Origin: Pseudopithomyces maydicus | Taxonomy: Eukaryota > Ascomycota > Dothideomycetes > Pleosporales > Didymosphaeriaceae | Reading direction: 5' to 3' | DNA length: 64,000 bases | Assembly (NCBI GenBank): GCA_026873275.1 | Contig: JANTUC010000013.1 | Span: 868,001-932,000 of the forward strand | Shown here: positions 43,601-53,873 of the stretch, piece after piece | How positions within the stretch are numbered: position 1 is the stretch's first letter | How the letters are laid out: each line of letters begins with the position of its first letter | Notes under the pieces: model-generated | Database searches by the model: none | Told to the model about the DNA's origin: nothing | What the model saw: the letters and a program-made list of their open reading frames with translations, nothing else | Made by a program: the position numbers and the translations under genes

Positions 43601-44288
43601 CGGCGAAGCATACGACGACGACGACTTCCTTGAGAAACCCAGAATTACCAAAAAGAGCAGGTCTGATTCCATAAAAACATTTGGTTTCGACACAGCTCCT
43701 CCCCCAACATTCGAGCGCCCACCCCTGGTGGAACGCAGAACAGCCGATCTACTCGGCAAAGCAGATCCCCAAATCGGCCTGCCGATGAACGCCCGCAAGT
43801 TCGGTGAGACCGATCCCCATCCCGGGACTCGTGTCCTCTCCGTCTCAGCAGACCCATTTGCCGACCCGGGCGAGCAAATCCTCTCGCCACGAGTCTACAA
43901 CGCCAAGCTCGGTGGTTTCGAGGACGACAACGGCCCAGCTTACCCTATACCCTTATCAGACGCCAACTTACCCAACGGTGATTACACCACCTATAACAGC
44001 AACAATATTGCACGCACCGTGGGAAGGGCGTCTTCCGAGGTCAATACCCAGAGCCGCTACGTGAGCTACGCGGCGTCGGTGATCAAGATAGACGAGAATA
44101 ATCTCAGTGGGACGCCAGGTCCTACGTTGAAGCGGTTCGAGAGTTTCAGCCGGCCGATGAAGGGGCCGAGGATGCCGAAGGCGTCGGCGGAGTTCGAGCG
44201 CGGTGGTGGTAATATGCCAGTGGACATGGGGTATGAAGAGATGTCGGGAATGAATCCTTATTCATATGATTCTGGGCGGGGCAGGTGA
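40630..44288 (+). CDS. Cytochrome b561-like membrane protein with long glycine-zipper ectodomain
   Basis: Six exons (40630-41150, 41201-41292, 41419-42516, 42563-42907, 42948-43186, 43236-44288) code 1,115 residues; introns are 50, 126, 46, 40 and 49 bp in consistent phase. After an N-terminal membrane helix comes ~600 residues of repeated Gly/Ala helices spaced as GxxxG (GVGLGQGASRGLGLT, GAGKGIGDGIATGLGI, GAARGLIEG). The C-terminal membrane part has a helix starting FAIITALHDLTG, then AHFQTPHGIFGLIAL and GPHKIHVISNM. The histidine spacing resembles the heme ligands of cytochrome b561 domains, which pass electrons across membranes. The last ~230 residues are a Pro/Ser-rich cytosolic tail. Dibasic sites KR/RR punctuate the ectodomain. 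The family assignment is moderate. Confidence 0.68.
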
Positions 44289-44508
44289 TTGAATGATACC
44301 ATTATATATATATACCCTCTTTTCGTTCAAGTAAAATAAAGTTAATGCAATATAAATCACACTCATTCGGTTTTCGAAAGACACACCCGATTTTTTCTAC
44401 AACATGATGCGAAATTTAGTGGAAATGACATTACAATGTTGCAATATTCATTGCAAGTTTAGATATGTATGCTACGAGAAATCGATTCTATGTACAAGCC
44501 CTTGCGGC

Positions 44509-47500
44509 TTACAGACCCCTCATCAGCTCATCAATCGTAATCGGCTTCCTTACCGCGTTTGAGAAGCCTTCGTGGAAGCTTACCCATATCCTACCCTCGT
44601 CGTTGTTCTTCACAACCCGTTTTGGTGGTTTGGCTCCTTGTGCCAAAGGAACATCCTTGATAATTCTGCCAAAGAAGTCTCGCTTCACAGCCTTTCTGTT
44701 CTCTTCGGCCACCTTCTCTTCGTCAAGCTCCTCTGTCTCAGGCAGGTCTTCGCCATCGACCTGTCCACCTCTTCGCTTTCGTGCCTCAGCATCCATTCGC
44801 ACACTCTCCTTCTTCCACTCCGTTTCGAGCACGCTGCGAACGGCGTATCTGACTTTGTCATCCTTTTTACCGGCTAGCGTCTCGAAGCAAGCAAGAGAGT
44901 CGAGTGGAGGCTCCATGCGGAAGACCCACCCACCGGTTCTATTAGCCGCATCGTCCGACTCTACTCTGCTCCTCTCAAAACGCACACCTGTAGCCGCCAT
45001 AGCTTGGACTGCCTGCTTGACGAGTACTTTCTCGGACGCCTTGCGCACAGCTGCCGTAGCTATCGACTTTGAACCAGCCGCGCCTGTATTTACGATAACG
45101 GGTTTCACGTCTGGCGACAGCATTCTCAGTACATATGGAATCAGCTCCACTGCCATTTCCTCCGGACTGCGGAACAACCTCGTAAGTGGTAAGCTTAGAG
45201 TGCTTTGCAATGTCATCAGCTGCGATTTGTTCTTCTTCAGCTCCTCAGCAGCCATATAATTCGCGCTTGGCCCAGAGAATGCGCTTGCTTCTGCATCAGG
45301 GTCGGCATTTGTACCCGAAGAGTGCTGTCGCGGTGAAGCAAAGAGGTTATGGAAAGCTAAAACAGATTGTGAAAGGTATGGAGCGAGTTCCCATTCCTGG
45401 GAACCATGGACGGCAGATGAAAGCGTGTCATGGAAATGCAACCATTCGTATGCGACGGCAGGCTTGCTAAGGTAATTATCGTCTTGAAAGGGTTTGGTTG
45501 GATAGGCAGCGAAACAGTCTGATTTTGTTAGCAAGGGTGCGGCAAAGAAGGCGTAAAAACCTACCAGTCACGATACGATCGGAGTCACCGCTGGTGTCAA
45601 CCATCTCCCGCAGTCGGGCCATGGCACGTTTCTTCGCCGCTTCAGCAACCCCGATCACACCTTGCTTGGCCCTTGCAGCAGCAGTCTTGACGTCAGTGGT
45701 TTCAGCTTGTTTAGGAAAGCCAGCACCTTCACGGAAGACGCGATCAACGACGTCTTTTGCGCCCCCGCGACCCAGACTGCGGGCTGCTCCGCCTCCGTGT
45801 GCAAGGTCGTTGATGACATTGTCCTCAATCCATCGGCGGCTCAGTCTTGGTACTTCTTTAGCCTTTGGGTCCCAAGAACTCCTGAAACGACCAGCTACCC
45901 ATTCGCCGACCACCATGACACCACGAATGTCACCTTCCCCTGTCCCGCTACCAGAGCCGCCCTCTTTCTTCGTACTCACGCCCCAGGTGGCCTCGCACAA
46001 ACGTCGCACGCCATCCGAGTCACACTGGATGCCCTCCTTGATAAAGACTTCCTGCATGCGTGTGACAACCATGTTAAGCGCAGGTTTACGAATATGTACG
46101 ATTTCGGCCAGTGACGACTGTCGTAGCGGTCGCAATGAAGGATGGTATACGTCGTTGCAGATTAGGATGAGAGGCCGCAGTAGTCGGAATCTATCCCCCT
46201 TCTTTCGCTTTGAGTTTGACGATGTTTGCTGCCCAACGTTCTTGGAATTTTTCTCGTCGAGGTTGATCAGGTCAATAAGGGCCTTGACGAACCCTCCTTC
46301 ACCCGCACCACCGCTACCAGAGACAACGCCATCCACTTCATCGACTACCACACAGACTGGTTTGCCGGCTTTCCGCGTTTTTCCAGTTGCGGTGTTTGTT
46401 GTCACACCGCGGACGTTCTCGGTTCCCACCATGTCTCGGATTCGGCCTTTGACAACATCTCTACTGCGCTCATCGGAGGCGTTAATCTCCTGTACTTCAT
46501 AGCCAGCTTGTCGTGCACACACGTGGGCAAGTGTGGTCTTTCCAAGACCAGGGGGACCAGTGAGAAGTAGGATCTTGCGATGTCTCTGTTCTTCCTCTTC
46601 TTCAAAGTTCTTCCTCGCACTTTTTGGTTTCTGTTTGGCGGCGCCCGGAAATACAATGGCATCCCATGCCTTTAGCCAGCGCAGTACCGAACGATGTGTA
46701 CGTTCATCGCCTACGAGGTCTGTGAACTTCTTTGCCCTGTACTTCTCCGTCCACATTAGTGTGCGGCTATCCTTCCCAGACACAGGCTCTTCAACGGATC
46801 GTAGCGTAGTTTCGTTGCGTGTTTCTTTCTGTGCAATCTTCATTTCGTCCAACGCTTTCGCTTCGTCAATGAGTCGGTGGATGTTTATGCCGTAATAACT
46901 CTGCCTCGCCTGCCCTTGCTCAGCGGTCGAGCGCGATGCAATTAGCTGCTCGTATGACAGCGACTCTCGTGGGATTTTCTTTGGGATATAAAAAGGCTTC
47001 CCAGATGCAGTCCGCGCAACCCTGCCACGATACGGCTGTGCAGATGTAGGCTCGTCTGGCGCCGCGGTAGCCTGCTTAGTAGGCGAGGGCGTCCTGAAAT
47101 AATCGTCTAATGCCTCGATTGGCACTGTTTCCGGATCAGCAATCTCGGATTGGCTGGCAGGGGGCGTATAATCATCCATGCCATCTGGGAGAGCTGGGAG
47201 GTCCCGGATACTGTCGATCGCCCTCCTCTTCAACGCCTGCTCCTTCAGCGCAGCAATGTCTTCCTCGTCGTCTGAATCGTCTAGAAAGCCGCCAAATTTC
47301 CTTGCAGCATTGTTGTTTGGCACATCTCTCAGCGGACTGCGCTCTGCATCCGATCGCTTCCTCTTCTTCGGTGATGTGATGATAGGCAATGAGCTTGCAG
47401 GGTATGCAAGTGGCGATGAAATGAGCGGCATGATGGGTGGAGAAGACGATATTACAGGGTCGAGGAAGGTATCTGACGGGAAATGCTGGGTAGGCGCGTG

Positions 47501-47805
47501 CTTGAGGTGCTTGAGTGGCGTGTCTGAAGCTATTAGTTCATCCACCGCACAGCTCGATCGTCGGTGGTACCGATTGGATGGTCTTCCTCGCTCCTAAACA
47601 CCTCGAGTGTGTTCCAGATACGATTCTGGATGACTATGCCTGCTCTCGTTTTTTTGGCTTTCTCGTCGGCTATACACTCCTGGATCGCGGCCAGGTCGTC
47701 GGAGAAAGATGCGGATGCGGGCGCAGGTGCGGTAAGAAATTCAAGCTCGGAATTAAGGATGGCGGGATCGAAAGAAGTGGGTATGTCGTCGGAATAAGTG
47801 CTCAT
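44509..47805 (-). CDS. Ctf18, clamp-loader (RFC-like) large subunit
   Basis: Three exons, 47571-47805, 45565-47523 and 44509-45518, give 1,067 residues; introns are 47 and 46 bp in consistent phase. The first intron contains AACTAAT, a branch-point match. The N-terminal ~240 residues are disordered and acidic/basic. The AAA+ module shows LMWTEKYRAKKFTDLVG, Walker A LLTGPPGLGKTTLAHV, INASDERS and Walker B CVVVDEVDG. The end, RIWVSFHEGFSNAVRKPIT, is the conserved Ctf18 C-terminus that binds Dcc1-Ctf8. Ctf18-RFC loads PCNA for leading-strand replication and supports sister-chromatid cohesion in the nucleus. The frame is complete, with no odd residues in the ATPase motifs. Confidence 0.93.
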
Positions 47806-48691
47806 TGGAATACTATGCGTGCGGCGGCATGATCTGGACGTCAACGTAATGTAGCGTGGGAGTGGAAAGTGGCAGATGCGACGCGTTCGCGACGCGACAG
47901 TTGCGCTAGCCATCCCTGGTTAGCGCTTTCTTTCCACGACGACAGGAACACACTGCACCTCGTGTACAACAAATCCTCAGAACTCTCAGGCACATCTCAC
48001 AGGTGGTAACTAACATCAAGGTTGGTTCAAAGAACAGCCTTCGTAGAAATGCTATGGAATTTTAGGGTATGAGTGTGCAGTGCAATATTACATTTGACAT
48101 AATGTTTGTCCTCTTAGCCCACAGTTTGTAATGCCTCAAAAAACGTTTCCTGAACATACTGCCCATAAAGTTCCATCATTGTCCTGCCGTGGTTATCAGA
48201 GAACTGGAGAAATCCCTTTTAGACTAGAATTTCCTATGACTACATCCACGCGAGAATTGTACAGTATTTGGCATGCGTTACAACACCGTGGTCAGCATAT
48301 TCTCTTACGCGTGTCGTGATGAGATGGGTAGAGAGGGACATATATTATGGAAATGAATTGTTAGTAGTCTCTTAATCCAGACGGCTCTTCATTCAAAGGC
48401 ATTGCAATAGGCTTTATCAGTGTTGATTTCGTTTTGTGGTGATTCATCCTGCTGGCCTGAACGATTTGGCTGCCATACTTACTACACTAGTGTATTACTA
48501 TTGCGCTTAGCGAAATGCGGAATGGCCTCCCCACATCGGTTTGAAAATCTATCCAATTACGAGCTGGGGATTTATGCGCTAGTCGCGTTGGTGCCTGGAA
48601 AAAATATGGCACCCACTATTCAACGAAATTATGTGCTGGTATAGGTATTTGGTAATTGCAAATTTCTTCATCAAACTACAAAGCACTCAAA
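47806..48691. other. Intergenic between CTF18 and the tRNA
   Basis: 886 bp. The first part is the CTF18 promoter. The frame upstream of the CTF18 ATG stays open but reads as basic low-complexity sequence. The rest is AT-rich with nothing recognisable. Confidence 0.5.
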
Positions 48692-48815
48692 AGCTGAGTG
48701 GCGCAGCGGAAGCGCGCCGGGCTCATAACCCGGAGGGTACGTCATCACCAACACATCAAATTCAGAATTCCAACTAACATATTAACAGACCTACGATCGA
48801 AACGTAGCTCAGCTA
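48692..48815 (+). tRNA. Initiator tRNA-Met (CAT), interrupted in the variable loop
   Basis: All stems of an initiator tRNA are present. The acceptor pair is AGCTGAG 48692-48698 with CTCAGCT 48808-48814 and discriminator A 48815. The D stem is GCGC/GCGC. The anticodon stem CCGGG/CCCGG flanks loop CTCATAA with CAT at 48724-48726. The T stem is CTACG/CGTAG around loop ATCGAAA. Initiator hallmarks are A1:T72, three G:C pairs next to the anticodon loop, and A54/A60 in the T loop. Both internal Pol III boxes exist (TGGCGCAGCGG; CGATCGAAAC) and a T7 terminator follows. Between variable-loop AGG (44-46) and AC (47-48) lies a 52-bp insert; without it the molecule is exactly 72 nt. Confidence 0.88.
48737..48788 (+). 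other. 52-bp intron-like insert inside the tRNA variable loop
   Basis: The insert begins GTACGT and ends ATTAACAG, with CAACTAACAT upstream of the end as a branch-point match. These are the signals seen in the protein-gene introns of this window, and 52 bp is their modal length. Canonical tRNA introns sit one base after the anticodon, so both the position and the signals are abnormal. The coordinates are chosen by the GT..AG rule; neighbouring alternatives would leave an incorrect variable loop. Confidence 0.75.
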
Positions 48816-49328
48816 AAATGCTTTCTTTTTTTGAGAAATCTCGATACTGCGGGAGTTCGAGTTATGTGCGAACCTTTTGAAGCACCACTTTTTTTGCGTC
48901 TAGTGTGCATGACTCATCAATTTTTATCTCGCAACAACGTCTTGAATATGATTATGAATTTTAGATACATTGCAACTCGATATATTGATATTTTCGAGTG
49001 TTGTTCGCCTAGACAAAAAAAAACAGGTGAGATCGAGTCAAGCTGAAAATTACGCGTGTAATTGTATCCTCCCTTCACAAGGTAAATTATTTGATTTCTA
49101 TACTTGTATATTTTAACGCAGGGATGGACAGTGCTGCACGTTCTTTGAGCGGAAATAAGGATAGTTCAATGACCAACCGAATTTGTAGAGTGGCTTCACT
49201 AGACAAAGAGCGACCACATTCCGCAGGCGAGATCTTTCTTTGTAGTATTTTATTGCCAGTACCGGCATCACTGCGCTTGATACTAAAATTTCAACTACCT
49301 AATTATTCCGACGATAGCACTGTATAGT
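48816..49328. other. Intergenic between the tRNA and the CCCH-finger gene
   Basis: 513 bp of AT-rich sequence with the tRNA terminator at its start and the promoter of the 49.3-kb gene at its end. Confidence 0.45.
48826..48832 (+). terminator. RNA polymerase III terminator
   Basis: Run of seven T residues 11 bases after the tRNA 3' end, a normal Pol III stop signal. Confidence 0.7.
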
Positions 49329-51320
49329 ATGGCAGACGGCGGGGACGCAGAGCGCCGGGAGAAAAGGCGATTCTCCTCGGTCGACTTAGAGGATTCTAAC
49401 CATGAGAAATCTAATACCAGGCACGACGACTCGCATGGGAAGCCACAAAAGAAGAAATTTAAAGTAACAGAAAAGCGCCCTGTATGGCAGCTACGCATGG
49501 GGGAATCACACTGGCTTCCGCGGCGTGCCAGTTACGAAATGGACATCGAGCGTTGGGAAGACGAGTGGGATGATACTACTGAGGAGAGTTATATCAGGAC
49601 ACTATTGAAGAGATTGGGTATCCCTGAAGAGGACTTACATGAGATTTCTCGGTCTGGTAGCATTGTGACCATGACAGTTGATTTTCGCAGAGCACAATTC
49701 CAACAGGGAAACCTATACAGAGATGCCGGGGACATGGGGGAGCAAGTACAATTAAGCGAACCTCACGTTCAACTTGATGAGGTAGATCCCTGGCGAGGAC
49801 CATATTGGGCCTCTGATTTTGAACGAGAGTTACAACGCGCGCATCAGCTAAGCTACAAACCGATAATGAATGCACCGCCTTCATATCTTGATCTCCCCTG
49901 GAACGAAATATCCAACTCTGCTACGATCGAGGAAATGTTGGTTTATTTCCCCAATCACGTCGCTAGGTGGCCAGGCCTTGCAGTCGCGCTTAGGTGGACG
50001 AATTGGGACCGTGTTTTCTATCGTGCAGCCCGTATAATCAACCTTGCACGTGGATCCCATCAGACACCCAACCGAGACGATCTTCACACTGAAGTTCTTC
50101 CACTGCAAATGAAAGTTGAAAGAGCGATAAAAGAGCTTTTCCCCAACTACGATCTTTGGGATTTCGACCATGTCTCCATCGAACCCCGAGTGGGAGAGTT
50201 CTTGCACACACGACCCACGGGGCAGAATCAACGAAGCGACACTATTTGCACGCTAGAAGAAGCTGCCGGATATATCACAGGTATTAACGAATTCCAAGAG
50301 TATAGCCCGTTTTCACAAATGATGAAGCAATATCACCCAAGCACAGAATCCACTATTAGACCAACTATGCCAGTATCCGATGCTGGGCTAGGGAATATTC
50401 ACGATTATTACACTTACAAAATGGAGAAAGGCGACAGCTTCACTGGATGGCCGATTCGAAAGCCAGACCCTCCGTTTGATATGTGCTGGAGTGTTCCTTG
50501 CGACGATTTAGACTGCAATAAAACTCACCCACAGAGCCATGAATATCAACAGTGGGTAAAAGATACAAACAATTCCAAAGATTCAGAAAGCAGAAACTCG
50601 TTTAGTGGCAGTACTGGCCAATATGATAATGCATCCGAATCATTCGAAGAAGCCGACAATCACTACAACAGCACGATCGGAGAATGCCCTGAAAAGGCTG
50701 GTTGTATAGACCGAGCCTGCGAAAATGGTCACCGTGGCCCGTGGACAGGCACCGGTGTACACGTAAATTTCGACACGTGGTGTCGAGCTGGCGTTGGGTG
50801 TACCGATCAAACGTGCTCCAAGGCCCATAAGTCATGGGCTCATCTAGAAAATGGGAAAGGGCCAGTAGGCAACATCAATGGATCCAATGGAGATGTGCAT
50901 CGAGCGAAGTGGCAGACACCGTGTAACGCAAATCCTTGCAGCCAGGCCAACTGCTGGTTTGGACACCGTGGCCCGCGCACGAAGGCGAACGTGCAGCCAA
51001 ATTTTAGGCAGGAGCCTAAATGTTCATTTGATCGGAACTGCACATCTCCGAAATGTAATAAGGCTCATTCGTCTCCGGCTCGATCCGATGACAGTGCAAC
51101 TAAACGCGTTTTGTCGGATCAGAGTGACGGATTCAGCAAAAGAACAAGACAAGGTTCCGGAGAAGAAAGAACAGCTCATCGAGGAGGAAGAGGAGATCAT
51201 AGAGGAGGAAGGGGGGATCATAGAGGAGGAAGGGGAGGCCATAAAGGCCGAGGAGGCCGTGGAGGTCATGGAGGTCGAGGACGTCAGGATCAGAACAGAG
51301 GAGATCAAAGCCGTCCATAA
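49329..51320 (+). CDS. Protein with five Nab2-type CCCH zinc fingers and RGG tail
   Basis: Single-exon, 663 residues. The first ~370 residues include a basic nuclear-localisation-like KPQKKKFKVTEKRP and an otherwise unknown helical region with many Trp. Five C-x4/5-C-x4-C-x3-H fingers follow, starting around residue 380: CWSVPCDDLDCNKTH, CPEKAGCIDRACENGH, CRAGVGCTDQTCSKAH, CNANPCSQANCWFGH and CSFDRNCTSPKCNKAH. This spacing is that of the poly(A)-binding fingers of Nab2/ZC3H14. The C-terminus is an RGG box built on a 7-residue repeat HRGGRGD. A poly(A)- or purine-rich-RNA-binding role is inferred. The N-terminal PWI-like domain of true Nab2 is not evident, so it may be a distinct fungal family. 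Confidence 0.72.
   Translation: MADGGDAERREKRRFSSVDLEDSNHEKSNTRHDDSHGKPQKKKFKVTEKRPVWQLRMGESHWLPRRASYEMDIERWEDEWDDTTEESYIRTLLKRLGIPEEDLHEISRSGSIVTMTVDFRRAQFQQGNLYRDAGDMGEQVQLSEPHVQLDEVDPWRGPYWASDFERELQRAHQLSYKPIMNAPPSYLDLPWNEISNSATIEEMLVYFPNHVARWPGLAVALRWTNWDRVFYRAARIINLARGSHQTPNRDDLHTEVLPLQMKVERAIKELFPNYDLWDFDHVSIEPRVGEFLHTRPTGQNQRSDTICTLEEAAGYITGINEFQEYSPFSQMMKQYHPSTESTIRPTMPVSDAGLGNIHDYYTYKMEKGDSFTGWPIRKPDPPFDMCWSVPCDDLDCNKTHPQSHEYQQWVKDTNNSKDSESRNSFSGSTGQYDNASESFEEADNHYNSTIGECPEKAGCIDRACENGHRGPWTGTGVHVNFDTWCRAGVGCTDQTCSKAHKSWAHLENGKGPVGNINGSNGDVHRAKWQTPCNANPCSQANCWFGHRGPRTKANVQPNFRQEPKCSFDRNCTSPKCNKAHSSPARSDDSATKRVLSDQSDGFSKRTRQGSGEERTAHRGGRGDHRGGRGDHRGGRGGHKGRGGRGGHGGRGRQDQNRGDQSRP
51175..51290 (+). 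repeat. Intragenic repeats encoding the RGG box
   Basis: Imperfect 21-bp tandem units of AGAGGAGGAAGGGG type encode repeated HRGGRGD/HRGGRGG. They are purine-only on the + strand over long stretches. Confidence 0.75.
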
Positions 51321-52155
51321 TCTGGGAAGTTGGCATGGGATTCTTGTGCTTATTCATTCAAGATACTATGGTGGTTCCCTTAGAAATTTGTAATGTGATT
51401 TTCAATTTACCCCGATCCTCCCTGTTACTTTTGTATTAAATCTCAGCAGTGCAAAGTAAGTATATGCGCTTATTTCAGGTCTCCGGGAATACAGTGCCAT
51501 TGCTAGATAACAAACGGTATCATAACGATCTTTTACTCTTGTGTTGAAGGCTATTAAGATCCTATAGCAGGATTGAGGTTTCAATATCTGCATACGGAAG
51601 ACTGTAGATATGGATCCATAACCGATGCAGCTAGGACATGATTAGTCTGCGAGAAATTTAGAACCACAAGGTCCGACTCGCATGTTCCTACATATGTACT
51701 ACAGGAAACCTGTGGGCTGGTAATGAGTTTGTGTGGACCCAGAACGAATAGTGAAGCGAAGCGATTCCTCAAAGCAATAAGCTCTGGTAATGACAATAGG
51801 CAGGACTAATCTTTTGTCCAACCAGGTAAAATAAAAATAGATTCAAAAACAGATAATTTCTTATCCGTGTCCAGACGAATCGAGTTAGTTTGTATGCACC
51901 GTCACCGTTGACGAGCTGCGCTAACCCCCGCAACGCCCGAGCTGTGCCTCGGTTCAATTCGGGTTGCATCATCCATCCACCCAGCTGTCCACGCATGCGA
52001 ACGAGTAAGCTGTAGACTATTAACCACCAGGAGCCCGCATTTATCTGGAGCCAAATCGAGAAACGAAGCGAAATACTCGTTTTTATAAATTCGTTACAAC
52101 ATAACCATTTCGCCAAAATCTATCGCGTTGCAAGCCAAGCGTGACATCACTCACT
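51321..52155. other. Intergenic
   Basis: 835 bp with no supported gene. The short frames on the minus strand lack motifs. A GC-rich patch near 51895-51975 was checked for a tRNA and does not fold as one. Confidence 0.5.
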
Positions 52156-53351
52156 ATGCCTTCAGCAATCGCGATCAAGCAGGTGCCGGGAAAACCAGGC
52201 CAAGTCTACTACCCTCTCGAAAAGATCACAATTCCCGATCCTAAGCCCTCGCAAAACGATGTACGTCTCTCCTTCCCTGCTCTTCAACCCACCCATTTGT
52301 TAATCATGTTCTAGGCCGTCATAACTATCGCGGCTGCCGCCCTCAACCACCGCGACCTCTTCATCCGCCAACATCTCTACCCCGGTACCACCTTCTCGGT
52401 TCCTCTCCTCGCAGATGGCGTCGGAACTGTCACATCGACCGGTCCATCTTCTACCGCGCAGAAATGGAAGGGAAAGCGCGTGCTGCTGAATCCAGGAACG
52501 GGATGGAAAGACAGCGCCGAGGGCCCAGAAAACCCAAAGGGCTATGCTATTATGGGCGGAACAAAATTTAACCCCGCGGGGACCCTCGCCGACGTGGTAA
52601 CATTGGACGCAGGCGAGCTGGAAGAATGCCCTGAGCACCTAAATGATGAGGAGGCTGCTGCGCTGCCGCTCACCGGACTGACTGCTTGGAGGGCATTTTT
52701 CACGAAGAGCGGGAACGCGGTAGCAGGGCGGAATATATTTGTTACGGGTATAGGAGGGGGTGTAGCGTTGATGGTGTTGCTGTTTGGCGTGGCGCAGGGC
52801 TGCAACATTTATGTTTCGAGCGGGAATCAAGAGAAGATCGACAAGGCGATCAAGCTAGGGGCGAAAGGTGGAGTTAATTATAAGGAGGAGGGCTGGGAAA
52901 AGAAGCTTAGGGCGATTTTGCCCAAGGAGCGACCGTATTTTGATGCCATTGTCGATGGCGCAGGTGGCGACATCGTAGCCAAGGGTGTCAAGCTTCTCAA
53001 GGTAGGAACTCGCTTGCACCCTCGCGCATTACCAACCACTAATATTGGGATTAGGCTGGAGGCATTATATCTGTATATGGTATGACGGTTGCCCCTAAGA
53101 TGCCGTTCTTCATGTCTGCTGTTTTGAGCAACATTGAGGTTCGTGGCTCCACCATGGGTTCGCGAAAAGAATTCGCGGACATGGTGCAATTTGTCCGCGA
53201 AAAGAAAATAAAGCCCATCGTAAGCAGGACTGTGTATGGAATGGACATAGAAAAGCTAAACGGGCTCTTTGACGACATGAAGAATGCCAGCCAGTTTGGT
53301 AAACTGGTAGTTACATTGGGCGAGAAGACGGGGCGGGACAGTAAATTGTAG
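52156..53351 (+). CDS. Zinc-independent MDR oxidoreductase
   Basis: Three exons, 52156-52260, 52315-53001 and 53055-53351, give 362 residues with introns of 54 and 53 bp. ALNHRDLFIRQHLYPG near residue 45 is the zinc-free counterpart of the alcohol-dehydrogenase active-site region. GRNIFVTGIGGGVALMVLL (about 195) is the Rossmann turn. GTLADVVTLDAGELEECPE and FDAIVDGAGG are typical MDR strands. There is no structural-zinc cysteine cluster. It is probably a quinone/enone reductase using NADPH in the cytosol. Substrate unknown. Confidence 0.8.
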
Positions 53352-53873
53352 TGTCGGAAATACAACCGATATATCACCTAGAAGAAAAGGAGATTAGATG
53401 TAGGTATACCGAATGATTGACGATTGACGACCTCACAAATACATGTTGATATTTCATAGTGATGGAGTATTAAACATGACTCGGGAAATATGCGTGCGTA
53501 GCCGCACCGACCTTTCAACAAATAAAGAATTCTTACGACTCCGTTGCGAGATAACGTGAGGCGATCTATTTGCTTACCAAATTCTACTAGGTGATCACCG
53601 TAGATGTCAGCAGGATGCGTATCACCTAACACTCGTTACATTATCCGCATGTTGATTACTACTCTCGCTCGCGACGACCCTGTGGAATCTAGTCCTAATA
53701 AGGAAATACGGGCCATCGCGACAGATAACAACACAAAGCAAAGGAGGCTCAAGAAAATGCACGGAAAACTCTAAGTATGAAAGTCATGCCGAATTTTATT
53801 TAAGACGAAGAAGATTGCACTATCATGGCCTTTATTTTATCCCATCTCACACGCCACCTCCGTATCTTCAACC
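53352..53873. other. Intergenic
   Basis: 522 bp between tandem genes on the + strand. No clear element besides an AT-rich promoter-like stretch. Confidence 0.4.

Noticed and set aside
51895..51975. GC-rich patch with GGTTCAATTC resembling a tRNA T-loop
   Set aside because: No acceptor, D or anticodon stem can be paired around it on either strand.
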